The notes under the pieces were generated by a model. It saw only the letters and a program-made list of their open reading frames with translations. It did no database searches and was not told the origin of the DNA. Made by a program: the position numbers and the translations under genes. Positions 1 through 9,446 of a DNA stretch of 39,286 bases are shown piece after piece. This DNA is from Microbacterium marinilacus (GTDB lineage Bacteria; Actinomycetota; Actinomycetes; Actinomycetales; Microbacteriaceae): assembly GCF_019753765.1 (NCBI RefSeq), contig NZ_JAIJZW010000017.1:1-39286 (forward strand), read 5' to 3'. The first letter of the stretch is position 1; the number at the start of each line of letters is the position of its first letter.

Positions 1-87
1 AACCCGACCCGCCGGCACACCGCGCTCGGCAACCTCAGCCCCGTGGAGTTCGAACGACTTCACATCCCCGCCGCAACCGCGGCATGA
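1..87 (+). CDS. IS3-family transposase (OrfB), C-terminal end only
   Basis: The first 29 codons are the tail of a DDE transposase of the IS3 group; its 5' part lies outside the window. The visible peptide contains the RRHTALGNLSPVEFE stretch, which matches the conserved C-terminal end of IS3 OrfB proteins, where an Arg/His-rich segment is followed by a Leu-Ser-Pro-x-x-(Phe/Tyr)-Glu motif. The frame closes with TGA at 85-87, 16 bases before the inferred terminal inverted repeat, as expected for the right end of such an element. The element lies inside an RHS gene on the other strand. Whether the transposase is intact cannot be judged. Confidence 0.85.
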   Translation, partial: NPTRRHTALGNLSPVEFERLHIPAATAA

Positions 88-121
88 TCAACACAGAGAA
101 ACCGTCCGGGAAACCGGGTCA
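1..121 (+). mobile_element. Right end of an IS3-family insertion sequence
   Basis: The transposase tail is followed by GTCCGGGAAACCGGGTCA at 104-121. Read inward from the other strand this begins TGACCCGG, a TG...CA-type terminus typical of IS3 elements. Beyond base 121 the minus strand reads as RHS coding sequence, so 121 is taken as the element boundary. A 3-4 bp target duplication would start at 122. The left end and second inverted repeat lie outside the window, so the boundary is inferred from one end only. Confidence 0.75.
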
Positions 122-3100
122 CGCTCCCCTCCGCTTTCGTGGTGCCCACCGATGTACCGGATCGGGTTCGCCGTGACGGCTGTAGCGGTGCCGGTGGATC
201 GAGCTTCGCCGTAAGGGCTGTAGCTGTAACCGCCGGCGTAGGTACCGGAGGCGGAGAACACCCCGACGACGGACCCAAGGAGGTCCTGGACGTAGTACCA
301 ACGCGCGGCAGCCCTGTACCCGATCGGTTGCCCCTGCGGCGAGTAGGTGTACTGCATCACGGTGTTGCCGGCGCTTTCCTGAGTAGCGCCGAGCGGGGTG
401 TTCACGAAGCTCGTGCCGCCGGACGTGAGCCTTGAACTGTTGCCACCGGCGAGATACGAGTAGGACGTCGATCCTGCCGAGGCCGCCTGAAGTCGATCGC
501 CGAACGAACTGGAGACGCCACTGAGACCGTTGCGAGTCTGATTGCCTGCCCCGTCGTAGGTGAACGTTGTGGACTGCCCAGTTACGGACGTGAGCTGGTG
601 CGCGGCGTTGTAGGAGTAGTTCGTGGTTCCGGCAGCGGCTCCGGTTGCACCGGCGCGTGTCTGGGAGGTCCGGTTGCCTGCGCCGTCGTACGCGTACTTC
701 CAAGAGGCGGAGACGTTCGCTCCGATGCGCTCCTCTGCGAGGGTCAGCCGGTTCCGCTCGTTGTAGGAGTAGGTCGTCACCGCGCCCGCGGTGATGCCCT
801 CCTCTTTGTATGCGGTGCGGGATTGCACGTTAGCCAGGTCATCTCCGGAACCGGGCGCCGCGTACGAGTAACCGATGTCGACCGCGGTTGCGCCGGCACC
901 GGTCTTCGCGGTGACCCGTGTCGGCCGCCCGGAGTCGTCACGGTTCGTGACGGTGGTGGCTCCGCCAGGCAAGGTCCGCTTGCTCTCCTGACCGTTCTCG
1001 TCGTAGTCGAACAGGATGCAACCGGAGTTCGCTCCGGGCGTGCCGGAGGTCGGACACGCTCCTCCCGGTTCGACAAGTCTCGTGAGCTGGCTCGCCGCGT
1101 CGTAGCTGTACTGCGTTGTGCCGGTGACGTCTGAGTGGGACAGAAGGTTTCCCGCGGCGTCGTGCGTCATCGTTGCGGCGCTCGAGATGACTCCCGGGGT
1201 CGAGCTCTGTGTTGTCTGGGACGTGATCTGGCCGAGGAGATCGTGTTCGAAGCTCTGGACGGTTGCGATCTTGGAGTCGGACGTGCCGGCGAGAGTCCCG
1301 TCGAGGTTCCATGCCGAGAGCACGACGGAACCGTCGTTGTATGTCGTCGACGTGACGCGGTCTCGGTTGTCGTACCCGTACGCGGTGGTGTGGCCGTTGC
1401 CGTCGGTGACCGAGGTGAGCCGGTTCAGCCCGTCGTACTGGTACGTGGTATCCCCGAGCGGTGCGGGCGCGTCGACCTTGGTGACGTTGCCGGCCGTGTA
1501 CTCGTACGAGGTGACGTTCCCGTTTGCGTCAGTCGCCGTGCACACCTGGCCGGCGAAACCGCCGCAGATGCTGCCGGAGCTGTTCTCGTACGCATACTGC
1601 TGCACGCTCGTCGTGCCGCTGGTCGTATCGGACTGTTTGGTCAGGTTCCCTGCGGCGTCGTACTCCATGGACGAGGTGTTGCCCGCCGGGTCGATCGCAC
1701 ACTTTGGCTGATAGGGGTTGCCGGCCTGCGCGTTCGGGCAGTTCGGTCCCTGCGCGTAGATCGCCTGCGTCGCCGCACCTGTGGGGAGCGAGACCGAAGT
1801 GAGGTTGTTCAAGTCGTCGTACTCGCTCGTCGTGACGTTCGAGCCGATCGCGTCGGTGCTCGTGGCAACATCCGAGTTCGGGGTCCAGGTCTGCGATCGA
1901 GTACGACCGAGCTGATCCTCCGCCGAAGTCACGCGATTCTGGTCATCGATCTCGTAGGCCGAGGTACCGCCACGCGGGTCGGTCACCACCGTCCCGCTAG
2001 CGGTGTAGTCGAACTCCGTGACGACATCGTCAAACCCGGGGGCTTTCTGCGTCACCTTGGTGACCTTCCCCGATGCGTCTTGGGCGTACTCGAACTCGAT
2101 GCGCTTCCCGTCGGAACGTTCGAGGGCGTTGGGCCGGTCCCGGTTGTCGACGTCGGACTCGATCGACCAGTCCCCCCGAGCGAAGCTCGTCGTGGACCCA
2201 AGGATTCCCGGCACCGAGCCATGTTCGAAGTTCGTGCTCCGACCAGGCCCGTCTTCGATCTGCCGAACCCACGCGTTCCCGACACCCCCGATGTAGTCGA
2301 ACCAGACAGTGTCGCCGGTCGCGTTGGTGACCGTCTGGATCCCTCTGTCGTCGTACGAGAGAGTCAGGCCCACCCCGTTGCGATCGGTGATCGACGTCGC
2401 GTAGCCGTTTGTGAACTTATAGGTCAGACCCGTCCGGTTGAAGCGGACTGTACCCACACCGTTCGCGCCGAACGAGAGCGATGCGTTCAGCCCTGCCGGA
2501 GCGGTCCAAGTGGATCCCGAGCGCGTGAACTTGGCGATGTAGCCGGTGGGGCCATAGAAGTGAGCGTCGTTGCTCGTCGCCGTGCCGACCAATCCAAGGC
2601 TGCCGAGACTTGTCGCCCACCGTTCACTGATGTCCCCGAACGGCGCCGGAATGCTGTTGAACACCCGTTGCACCTCGAGCCCGACGCCCGGTCCAGCGAC
2701 CGCAGCTTCCGTCTCCTGAATGAGCAGGTTGCCGCTGCCCACATTGACACGGATGCTGGTTCCACCGTTGGCATCGAAGAACGGGAACTCCATGAAGGTG
2801 TACCCCGGAAGGTCACCCGTCCCGCCGGTGGTCGGGATCGCCCTGTCGGGTGCCTTCGCGGCCTGCCGCGCCTGGTTCGTCTTATCCGCATCAGGTGCTT
2901 CCCTCGGGCGCCACGCATCGGCGGGGACGTCAGTATTCACCGGACCGCGACCTGACTCCTGGGGTACCCAGTCCTGATAGTCCAGGCCGGCCTCCGACAA
3001 CAGCTGTTCCGCCACCTGCTCCGGCCCCAGTTCATCCGCAGCGCTCGCTGGTGGCACCGCCACGAGCGAGACTGCCAGCGTTGAGGCTGTGACCAGTGCC

Positions 3101-3126
3101 GAAACAGCAAGTATCTTGGCGCGCAC
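88..3126 (-). pseudogene. RHS/YD-repeat secreted protein, 3' end cut by IS3 element
   Basis: The frame begins with a signal peptide (AKILAVSALVTASTLAVSLVAVPPASA). A DUF6531-like RHS N-terminal segment follows around residues 110-160. Many YD repeats then run to near residue 990, ending at the RHS-core sequence NPIRYIGGHHESGG. RHS proteins normally continue with an (Y/L)xxGARYYDP motif and a variable toxin tip. Here the frame instead runs into the IS3 end after about base 122 and stops 12 codons later, so core end and tip are missing. The start is taken as GTG at 3126 because GAGAGG lies 8 bases upstream; TTG at 3132 is too close to it. Such proteins form secreted shells around a toxin, used in contact competition. 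No immunity gene is visible; it would lie left of the window. Confidence 0.85.
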
Positions 3127-3539
3127 GTGCAAGTCCTCTCGACTCCCGCGGCGCTTGTCGCGACGCTCTCGGCTAACAGTCGCGAGGAAGCCCCGTCAAG
3201 CACCAGCAGCAACCCCTGAATGTAGGCGACTGTTCATCCCGTAGCTACCTGGCCACTCGTGTCAGAGTCAGACTTCAGCGTGCACGCCATCAACTCTCAG
3301 CAGCGAGGAGCGCTGGCCAAGGGGCCTGACGTTCAGGCGCGCGCCAACTGTGGGAATCGTCTCGTCGAACCTGTCAGCAGCGAATGCGGCGGGCAGAATC
3401 GAGATGTTCTCTCCGTGGGCACACCTGCAGTCAGACCTAGCAGACGAGCCGGCTCGCGCCAGTCCGCCTTCCACGCCACCGGCAGCTCTTCGCAGTCGGT
3501 GAAGTGACGGCTCCGGGGGTGTGGAGGCCACGAACGCGT
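3127..3539. other. Intergenic region without a convincing gene
   Basis: About 410 bases separate the RHS start from the hydrolase stop. Short open frames exist on both strands (82 and 87 codons), but neither has a recognisable domain, a good ribosome binding site or a natural-looking composition. The RHS promoter should lie in the first 150 bases; no clear -35/-10 pair was identified. Confidence 0.5.
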
Positions 3540-4310
3540 TCAGAGCAGCAGCCCTGGGATCGCCAAGCTCAGCTCGCCCGCGAAGGTGTCGCGGGCATCT
3601 GCCAACGCCTGCGGGCCGTCCTCGGGGTCGGACAGGTGTGACACCACCAGGTGCTTCGCTCCTGCCTCGGTGGCGAGCTCGCCCGCCATCCGCGCCGTGA
3701 GGTGTCCATGCCCCTCGAGCGCGCTCGCGTCCGCTTCCAGGTAAGTCGCTTCGCAGACGAAGAGGTCGGCGTTCCGGGCCGCCTCGACTACGGGTGCGCA
3801 GTACCCGGTGTCGGAGGAGAATGCGAGCACCCGTCCGTCCGGCAGCGTGAAGCGCAATGCAGCCGAGGGTACGGCGTGGCGTGCGGCGAAAGCGCGCAGC
3901 GACACTCCGGCGATCCGCTCCTCCCGCTTGCCGTCGAGCACCAGCTCGCGCACGTCCCAGGCCTGCGTGATCGGCGCATGCATCGTCGGCAGGGTGGGGA
4001 TGCCGAACAGCGCATCGAAGGCTGCGATCCGGGCGGTCTCCCCTGGCGGCACGAAGAGCGGGATGCGCGGCAGCACGCGTGGGAAGGTCCAGCGGTAGGC
4101 CCAGGCCATCAGGTCGAGGCTGTGGTCGGCGTGCAGGTGCGTGACGACGATGCCCCGCAGGGCCTCCAGCGGATACCGCGCGGCGTATGCCATGAGGGAG
4201 CCGGGGCCGGCGTCGACGAGCACGACGCCGTCGCCGACGTCGACCAGGTAGCTGGACGCGGCGCCGTACGGGGTGGGGGCGGTGGCGGCGCAGCCGAGGA
4301 CATCGAGCAT
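3540..4310 (-). CDS. MBL-fold metallo-hydrolase (RNase Z / cyclic phosphodiesterase-like)
   Basis: This 256-residue metallo-beta-lactamase-fold protein has the metal-binding signature THLHADH at residues 57-63. Further metal-ligand regions are AARHAVPSAAL, FSSDTG and VVSHLS. It has no signal peptide, so it should act in the cytoplasm. The domain order matches the RNase Z / PhnP-like branch, which cleaves phosphodiester bonds. The ATG at 4310 has a good GAAAGGAATCTCC upstream. It follows the ABC ATPase gene by 43 bases on the same strand, so it is probably the last gene of the importer operon. A role in hydrolysing the imported substrate, for example an organophosphorus ester, is inference. 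The fold assignment is firm; the substrate is unknown. Confidence 0.85.
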   Translation of the reverse strand: MLDVLGCAATAPTPYGAASSYLVDVGDGVVLVDAGPGSLMAYAARYPLEALRGIVVTHLHADHSLDLMAWAYRWTFPRVLPRIPLFVPPGETARIAAFDALFGIPTLPTMHAPITQAWDVRELVLDGKREERIAGVSLRAFAARHAVPSAALRFTLPDGRVLAFSSDTGYCAPVVEAARNADLFVCEATYLEADASALEGHGHLTARMAGELATEAGAKHLVVSHLSDPEDGPQALADARDTFAGELSLAIPGLLL

Positions 4311-4353
4311 GGAGATTCCTTTCGAAGGGCGAGACGTCGAAATGCGGCGGGAG

Positions 4354-5436
4354 TCAGGCGGCGACCAGCAGCTCAGCCTTATTCAGCGCGACGCGCACCC
4401 GGCTGGGTACCGGCGCATCGGCCGGGACGCGCACCGGCAGCCGCACATCGCCGATCCGCACGTCGAGATGCCGCTGATCCCCCGCGTACTCGGAGTGGAG
4501 CACCACGGCATCGATCGCCGACAGGTCGTCGTCGCTGTCCGCTACCACGCGCAGGGAGTCGCCCCGCAGCAGCACCCGGCATCGGCCGTGCCGGGTGGGA
4601 CGTGCCGTCATCCGCTCGCGCGGAAGAGTCCAGCCACCGCTGAGGACGGTGACGTCCGGCCCGGTGATCGCGGCGTCCAGCAGCCGCGCTCCGGTGAGGA
4701 AGTCTGCGACGAACGCGTCTGCCGGGTCATTCCAGAGCTCGGTCGCGCTGCCGAACTGGACGAGCTCGCCGTCGCGCAGCACGGCGACGCGCTGGCCGAG
4801 GGCGAGTGCCTCCCGCTGGTCGTGCGTGACGAGCAGCGTCGCGCAGCCGGTGCGCGACAGCAGCCCGGCGAGGTCGCGGCGGAGATCTCCGCGCAGCTGG
4901 GGGTCGAGGGCGGCCAGGGGCTCGTCCAGCAGGAGCGCATCGGGCGAGATCGCCAACGCACGGGCGAGGGCGACGCGCTGGCGCTGGCCTCCGGAGAGCT
5001 GGTCGGGTCGGCGCTCGGCGAAGGCCGTCAGCGCGGTCAGCTCGAGCATCTCGCCGACGATGCGCCGCCGCGCATCCGCGGCCACCCCGCGTGCACGCAG
5101 GCCGTAGCCGATGTTGGCCGCGACGCTCATGTGCGGGAAGACGGCGTAGCTCTGCGGCACCAGGCCGACTCGACGTCGGGCGGGCGGCAGCGTCGTGACG
5201 TCCCGCGCCCCGATATGTACGCGCCCGGCCTCGATGGGCGTAAGACCGGCGACAGCCCTCAGCGTGGTGCTCTTGCCGCATCCTGAGGGACCGACGACCG
5301 CGACGGTCTCGCCGGGCTCAGCGTGCATCGAGATGTCCCGGACGGCCAGGCTGTCGCCGTAGCGGACGGAAAGGCCCGACACGGCGAGACCTCCGGCCGA
5401 CATCTCGGCGCTGGCTGGCAGTGGCGTGCTGGTCAT
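4354..5436 (-). CDS. ABC transporter ATPase (Fe3+/spermidine/AEP type)
   Basis: This is the 360-residue nucleotide-binding subunit of a binding-protein-dependent importer. It shows Walker A GPSGCGKST (49-57), signature LSGGQRQ (from 147), Walker B ALLLDEP (167-173), and the switch histidine in VTHDQ (205). A C-terminal segment of about 120 residues is TOBE-like. Length and C-terminal extension fit the PotA/FbpC/PhnT group. The start ATG at 5436 overlaps the stop of the upstream permease as ATGA, so the genes are translationally coupled. A longer upstream reading in the same frame is out-of-frame noise from the permease gene. The substrate cannot be read from this subunit. Confidence 0.93.
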   Translation of the reverse strand: MTSTPLPASAEMSAGGLAVSGLSVRYGDSLAVRDISMHAEPGETVAVVGPSGCGKSTTLRAVAGLTPIEAGRVHIGARDVTTLPPARRRVGLVPQSYAVFPHMSVAANIGYGLRARGVAADARRRIVGEMLELTALTAFAERRPDQLSGGQRQRVALARALAISPDALLLDEPLAALDPQLRGDLRRDLAGLLSRTGCATLLVTHDQREALALGQRVAVLRDGELVQFGSATELWNDPADAFVADFLTGARLLDAAITGPDVTVLSGGWTLPRERMTARPTRHGRCRVLLRGDSLRVVADSDDDLSAIDAVVLHSEYAGDQRHLDVRIGDVRLPVRVPADAPVPSRVRVALNKAELLVAA

Positions 5437-6197
5437 GTGGTGCTCCGGATGGCTGCGCGGCGGACGAGGACGATGATGGCGAGGATCGGGATGATGGTGG
5501 CGATGAAGATCGTCGTCTGCGCGGACGCGTATTCGAGGCGCTGCGTCGAGTACGCGTCGAACAGGGCGAACGGCACGGTCGGGGTCGCGGGCGGATTGAC
5601 GAAGAAGCTCAGGTTGAACTCGCCGAAGGACAGCGCGAAGATCATCGACGCCGACTGCGCGGCAGCCAGCGCGAGGGCGGGCGCCGTGACCGTGGCCGCG
5701 ATCCGGGCGGGCGAGGCACCGAGGGTCGCGGCGACTTCCTCGTCTCCGCGCAGCGCCGGGGCGGCGAGCACGGGTGTCAGCGCGGCGACCGCGAACGGCA
5801 GCGTGAAGACGATGTGCGCCGCCACGAGCAGCGCGCCGCTGGGGCGCAACGCGGGATACGCCGAGACCAGAGCCACGCTCAGGGCGATGCCGGGCACCGC
5901 CATCGGCACGTTGAGGGCGTAGCGGACCAGCTGCGTGAGCCACGACGGGTGCCGCGCGAGCCACCACGAGAGGACGACGGCCAGCACGAGGTCCACTGCC
6001 ACGACGAGGAACGCGATCGTGAGGCTGCGACCGAGCACCGGCGCCAGCGCCACGGCGGCAGCGGCGATCCAGTCGGCGGTCACTCCGCCACCCCAGGGAC
6101 CCTGTGAAAAGTCGACGCTCGTCGCGGCGACCGCAGTCGCTGCGATCGGCGCGAGGATGAAGGCTCCCACGAGCCACAGCAGCCCGCGCGAGGTCAT
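5433..6197 (-). CDS. ABC transporter permease, second subunit
   Basis: This 254-residue integral membrane protein has about six hydrophobic segments and the cytoplasmic permease loop (EEVAATLGASPARIAATVTAP), which is the EAA motif that contacts the ATPase. It belongs with the PotC/PhnV-like permeases of spermidine, iron and aminoethylphosphonate importers. ATG at 6197 overlaps the stop of the previous permease by 4 bases (ATGA), and its own stop overlaps the ATPase start the same way. A longer in-frame extension upstream (to 7124) lies over the other permease gene and has no membrane-protein character, so it was not used. Confidence 0.9.
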   Translation of the reverse strand: MTSRGLLWLVGAFILAPIAATAVAATSVDFSQGPWGGGVTADWIAAAAVALAPVLGRSLTIAFLVVAVDLVLAVVLSWWLARHPSWLTQLVRYALNVPMAVPGIALSVALVSAYPALRPSGALLVAAHIVFTLPFAVAALTPVLAAPALRGDEEVAATLGASPARIAATVTAPALALAAAQSASMIFALSFGEFNLSFFVNPPATPTVPFALFDAYSTQRLEYASAQTTIFIATIIPILAIIVLVRRAAIRSTT

Positions 6198-7042
6198 CGG
6201 CTCATCACCCGTCTCAGGCCTGTGGCGCACAGCCGACCGAGGAGCATCGCCACGACGGCGGTCGCGGCGAGGAGGATCGCGAGCGCAGAGGACTCCGCCA
6301 ACCGGTATCCGGTGGACAACGCGTTGACGACGTTGAGGGGAAGCAGGCGTACTCCCTCCGAGAGCGTCGCCACGGTCCCGTACCCGCCCAGGGCGACAGC
6401 AGCGGCGGTGCCCGCGGCCTCGACCAGTGCGGGCAGCAGGAGCGGCAGCGTGATGGTGAACAGCACCCTGATCGGAGAGGCGCCTAAGGTCGCCGCGGTC
6501 TCGGCCAGCGCGGCGTCGATCTCCCGCGCCACCGCACGCAGGGGCCCCACCACCCGGGGGAGGCTGAAGTAGACGTAGGCCACCAGCATCCCGGTCGCCG
6601 TATAAGCCAGCCCGGACACGTCTTCCCACGCCAGGGCGAACAGGCCGGTGCGCCCGACGAGCACGATCGCGAAGAAGCCGATCACGATGCCTGGGAGCGC
6701 TATCGGAAGCGTCAGGAGGCCGTCCATCAGCGCGAGGCGGAGACCTCGTCGCCCTGTGCGTTCGGCGTGCGCCTGGCGCAGTACCAGCGGCACGGCCAGC
6801 ACCGCCGCCGCGACGACGCTGCCGCCGGCGATGAGGATTGAGTTGCCGAGCGCCTGCTGTGCGCTGGGGGAGGTCAGCGCCGCGGAGAGGTGCGCGAGGG
6901 TCGGTCCCTCGTCTGCGGGGGCGATGCCCATGCCCAGCGCGTTGGCGGCGAGCACGAGCAGCGGGAACACACCGAATGCGGCGGGCACGGCCAACGCGAC
7001 CGCGACGGCCGCGGCCCCCGCCGCGCGGCGCGCCAGCGGCAT
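6194..7042 (-). CDS. ABC transporter permease, first subunit
   Basis: This 282-residue permease has about six membrane spans and an EAA loop (IDAALAETAATLGASPIRVLFTI, around residues 185-205). It is the partner of the following permease, and together they would form the membrane channel of the importer. The ATG at 7042 shares one base with the TGA of the lipoprotein gene (TGATG), consistent with coupling. The N-terminus is very rich in Ala and Val and contains the first membrane span. Confidence 0.9.
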   Translation of the reverse strand: MPLARRAAGAAAVAVALAVPAAFGVFPLLVLAANALGMGIAPADEGPTLAHLSAALTSPSAQQALGNSILIAGGSVVAAAVLAVPLVLRQAHAERTGRRGLRLALMDGLLTLPIALPGIVIGFFAIVLVGRTGLFALAWEDVSGLAYTATGMLVAYVYFSLPRVVGPLRAVAREIDAALAETAATLGASPIRVLFTITLPLLLPALVEAAGTAAAVALGGYGTVATLSEGVRLLPLNVVNALSTGYRLAESSALAILLAATAVVAMLLGRLCATGLRRVMSR

Positions 7043-8094
7043 CAGAAGCCGACCTCTTCCTCGTAGAGCTGGATGAAGTCCTGCTGCACCTCGCCCTGCT
7101 CGACGTAGTCGATGGTCGCCGCACGCTCGTAGTCCTCAGCCGGCAGAGTCCTCTCGGCGATCTCCTGCGGCACGTCTCCGACCACGGGACGCATGTAGCC
7201 CTCGGCGAACAGCTGCTGCCCCTCGTCGGAGAAGTAGAAGTCGAGCAGCGCCTGCCCGTTGTCCGCGTGCGGAGACCCTGCCACGAGACCGACGATGTAA
7301 GGAATCTGCAGCGACCCCTCTTCCGGGATCACAACCTCGACGTCCGCCCCCTCGTCGCGCAGCTTGTAGCCGTTGAAGTCGGTGTCGATGAGGATCGGGA
7401 TCTCGCCCTGCGCGACCTTTGCGGTGGCTGTCTGGGCCGACGTCGACGCTCCGTTCTCCTTCAGAGCCGCGAGGTAGTCGAGACCGGGTGCCCAATCGTG
7501 CAAGTCGCCTCCGAGAGCGATGTTCGCCGCGGTGGCCGCCGAGTACCCGACTGCGGCCTGGGTGGGGTCGAGGTACCCCACCATGCCGGAGTACGCGGGG
7601 TCGAGAAGGTCAGCCCAGCTCGTGGGCACTGGCGCCCCGTCGAGGTGGTCCGTGTTCACGATGAAGGCGACGGTGCCGGTGTGCACCGCCGTCCAGTTGC
7701 CATCCGAGTCCCGGAGATCGGCGGGCACCTCGGCGCTGCCGGCCGGCTCGTAGGCCTGAAGCACCCCGGCCTCGACGAGCTGCTGGCCGAAAGCGATCCC
7801 GGCGTACGCGACATCGGCCACCGGTGCAGACTTCTCAGCCTGCAGAGCGGCCAGCGCCTGGCCGGAGTTCTTCGGATCGTTGGGCGCCTGAATGCCCGTG
7901 CTCTGGGTGAACGCGGCGAGCACCTCACCGTAGTTGCCCCATTCGGCGGGGGAGTTGTAGGTGATGACGATGTCGTCCGACGAGGCGCCGGCCCCGCCCG
8001 TGACCGCAGAGGTGTCGGCGCTGGCGCACGACGCGAGCGCGATGGATCCGGCGAGGACGACAAGGGTGGCGCGGACGCGACCAGGACGGTTCAT
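7042..8094 (-). CDS. Extracellular solute-binding lipoprotein of the ABC importer
   Basis: This 350-residue type-2 periplasmic-binding fold protein starts with a lipoprotein signal; the lipobox LASC puts Cys at residue 23. The segments DIVITYNSPAEWGNYGEVLAAF, YPTSWADLLDPAYSGMVG-like and the Tyr-rich middle place it near Fe3+, thiamine and 2-aminoethylphosphonate binders. The ATG at 8094 is preferred because the lipoprotein signal begins there with GAGAGAG just upstream; in-frame codons up to 8160 add a non-signal tail. It is the first gene of a four-gene importer plus hydrolase operon, divergent from a LacI regulator. No metal-ligand Tyr pair or phosphonate signature is clear enough to fix the ligand. 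Confidence 0.9.
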   Translation of the reverse strand: MNRPGRVRATLVVLAGSIALASCASADTSAVTGGAGASSDDIVITYNSPAEWGNYGEVLAAFTQSTGIQAPNDPKNSGQALAALQAEKSAPVADVAYAGIAFGQQLVEAGVLQAYEPAGSAEVPADLRDSDGNWTAVHTGTVAFIVNTDHLDGAPVPTSWADLLDPAYSGMVGYLDPTQAAVGYSAATAANIALGGDLHDWAPGLDYLAALKENGASTSAQTATAKVAQGEIPILIDTDFNGYKLRDEGADVEVVIPEEGSLQIPYIVGLVAGSPHADNGQALLDFYFSDEGQQLFAEGYMRPVVGDVPQEIAERTLPAEDYERAATIDYVEQGEVQQDFIQLYEEEVGF

Positions 8095-8141
8095 GGGCTC
8101 TCTCATTCCATAGGCATCGGTGGGCTTCCGACAGCGAGCAG

Positions 8142-8159
8142 TGCTATAACGATTTGGCA
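8142..8159. promoter_or_regulatory. Candidate LacI-type operator before the importer operon
   Basis: TGCTATAACGATTTGGCA is an imperfect 18-bp inverted repeat centred on CG, with 6 of 9 positions matching between half sites. LacI-family operators usually have a central CG step and about this length. It lies 48 bases before the lipoprotein start, where it could block the operon promoter. Assignment rests on shape and position only. Confidence 0.35.
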
Positions 8160-8243
8160 CGATGCTGACCAGTCACCGTCGGGGCCGGAAACTCCCCACG
8201 TCCGGCACGTGAACAGAGGCTGAACACCACCGGGGGCTACCTT

Positions 8244-8256
8244 GCACGGCCCGTGC
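8244..8256. promoter_or_regulatory. Perfect 13-bp palindrome before the lacI-type gene
   Basis: GCACGGCCCGTGC is a perfect inverted repeat (6-bp arms around one C), 48 bases upstream of the regulator start in the divergent intergenic region. It could be an operator or part of a leader hairpin. It differs in sequence from the other candidate operator, so at most one is likely the main LacI site. Confidence 0.3.
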
Positions 8257-8304
8257 CCTCGCGCGGGAGCCGGATAGCGTACGAGCACCGACGAGAGGAT
8301 CGAT

Positions 8305-9336
8305 GTGACTGCCAGCCATCGCCGCGCCACGCTGCGCGACGTCGCAGCGGAGGCGGGCGTCTCGGTGTCACAGGCGAGCTTCGCCCTCAACGGCACCGGA
8401 CGCGTCGCGCCCATGACTGCTGCACGGGTCCGCGCTGCGGCAGACACCCTCGGATACGCGGCTGACGCTCGCGCACGGGCACTGCGCACTGGCCAGAGCG
8501 ACGTGTACGGAGTCGTCATCCGAAACATGCGCAATCCGCTGTTCCTCGACATCCTGCGCGGCATGGAGGAGCGCGCTGATGCCGCCGGCGCCACGCTTCT
8601 GATCGTCAGCACCAACTACTCCCCCGAGAGGGAACAGCAAGCGCTACGCCGACTGACCGCGCAGCACGTCTCGGGGATCGCCATCGCCCCGATCGGCGGG
8701 CTGGACCAGCTCGCCGACGGCGTCCGACGGTCCGGCTGGAGCGACCCCACCGCCACGCGTCCGCTCATCGCCTTCCACTGCTCGCCCCCCGAAACCGTGG
8801 AAGACGACGCCGACGGCTTCGCCACCGCGGGGCCGGACGAGAAGCAGGCCGTCGCCCTCGCCCTGGACGAACTGCGTCGACACGGCCACCGCGCACCCGT
8901 GCTCGTCGCCGCGCCCACAGACCTCGTCGCCGACAGAACGCGAGAGCAGACGTTCCTCCGCCTGTGCGCCCAGTGGGGCCTGTCAGGCGAGATCCTCCGT
9001 TGCCCTCTCGACGCACGTTCGATCGAACAGCTCACTCATCGTCTCTGCGAGGAACGCGAGCACCCGGCGTTGATCGTCAACTCCGACTACCTCGCCGCCG
9101 GCGTCTACGCCGCGGCCGCCGCGCGCGACGCGCGGGTGGGCACGGACCTCAGCGTGATCGGCCACGACGACCTCGCCACATCGGCGCTGCTGGCGCCGGG
9201 GCTCACCACCATCCGCTTTGACCGCTCCGGGCTCGGCCGTGACCTCATGGACCGACTGCTGGTGCCTGGTGACGCCATCCGCCACACCCGGATGCCCGTG
9301 ACGCTGGTCCCACGTGCGAGTGTCGCCTTCCGTTGA
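8305..9336 (+). CDS. LacI-family transcriptional regulator
   Basis: This 343-residue protein has an N-terminal LacI helix-turn-helix (ATLRDVAAEAGVSVSQASFALNG, from about residue 8) and the hinge helix (ALRTGQSDVYGVVI region). A periplasmic-binding-like effector domain fills the rest. The expected VSVSQAS recognition helix is present. Translation likely begins at GTG 8305, with ACGAGAGGA 5 bases before it. It is transcribed away from the ABC importer operon and most likely represses that operon in response to its substrate or a derivative. The effector is unknown. Confidence 0.93.
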   Translation: MTASHRRATLRDVAAEAGVSVSQASFALNGTGRVAPMTAARVRAAADTLGYAADARARALRTGQSDVYGVVIRNMRNPLFLDILRGMEERADAAGATLLIVSTNYSPEREQQALRRLTAQHVSGIAIAPIGGLDQLADGVRRSGWSDPTATRPLIAFHCSPPETVEDDADGFATAGPDEKQAVALALDELRRHGHRAPVLVAAPTDLVADRTREQTFLRLCAQWGLSGEILRCPLDARSIEQLTHRLCEEREHPALIVNSDYLAAGVYAAAAARDARVGTDLSVIGHDDLATSALLAPGLTTIRFDRSGLGRDLMDRLLVPGDAIRHTRMPVTLVPRASVAFR

Positions 9337-9446
9337 TGACGAGGTCTTTGGAGCACCCGGCTCGGCTGCCGCGGAGCGTGGCGACGGCAGTGCTGAGCAG
9401 ACAACGACCCGTAGCCGAGCGAGTCTGCACGCCTCTCCCGCTGACG

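Noticed and set aside
1135..2955. A long plus-strand open frame of 606 codons antisense to the RHS gene.
   Set aside because: It is the Arg/Val/Asp-rich shadow of a GC-rich coding sequence. The minus strand has a signal peptide and YD repeats.
3259..3531. Short open frames on both strands between RHS and the MBL hydrolase.
   Set aside because: No ribosome binding site, no domain and no context support.
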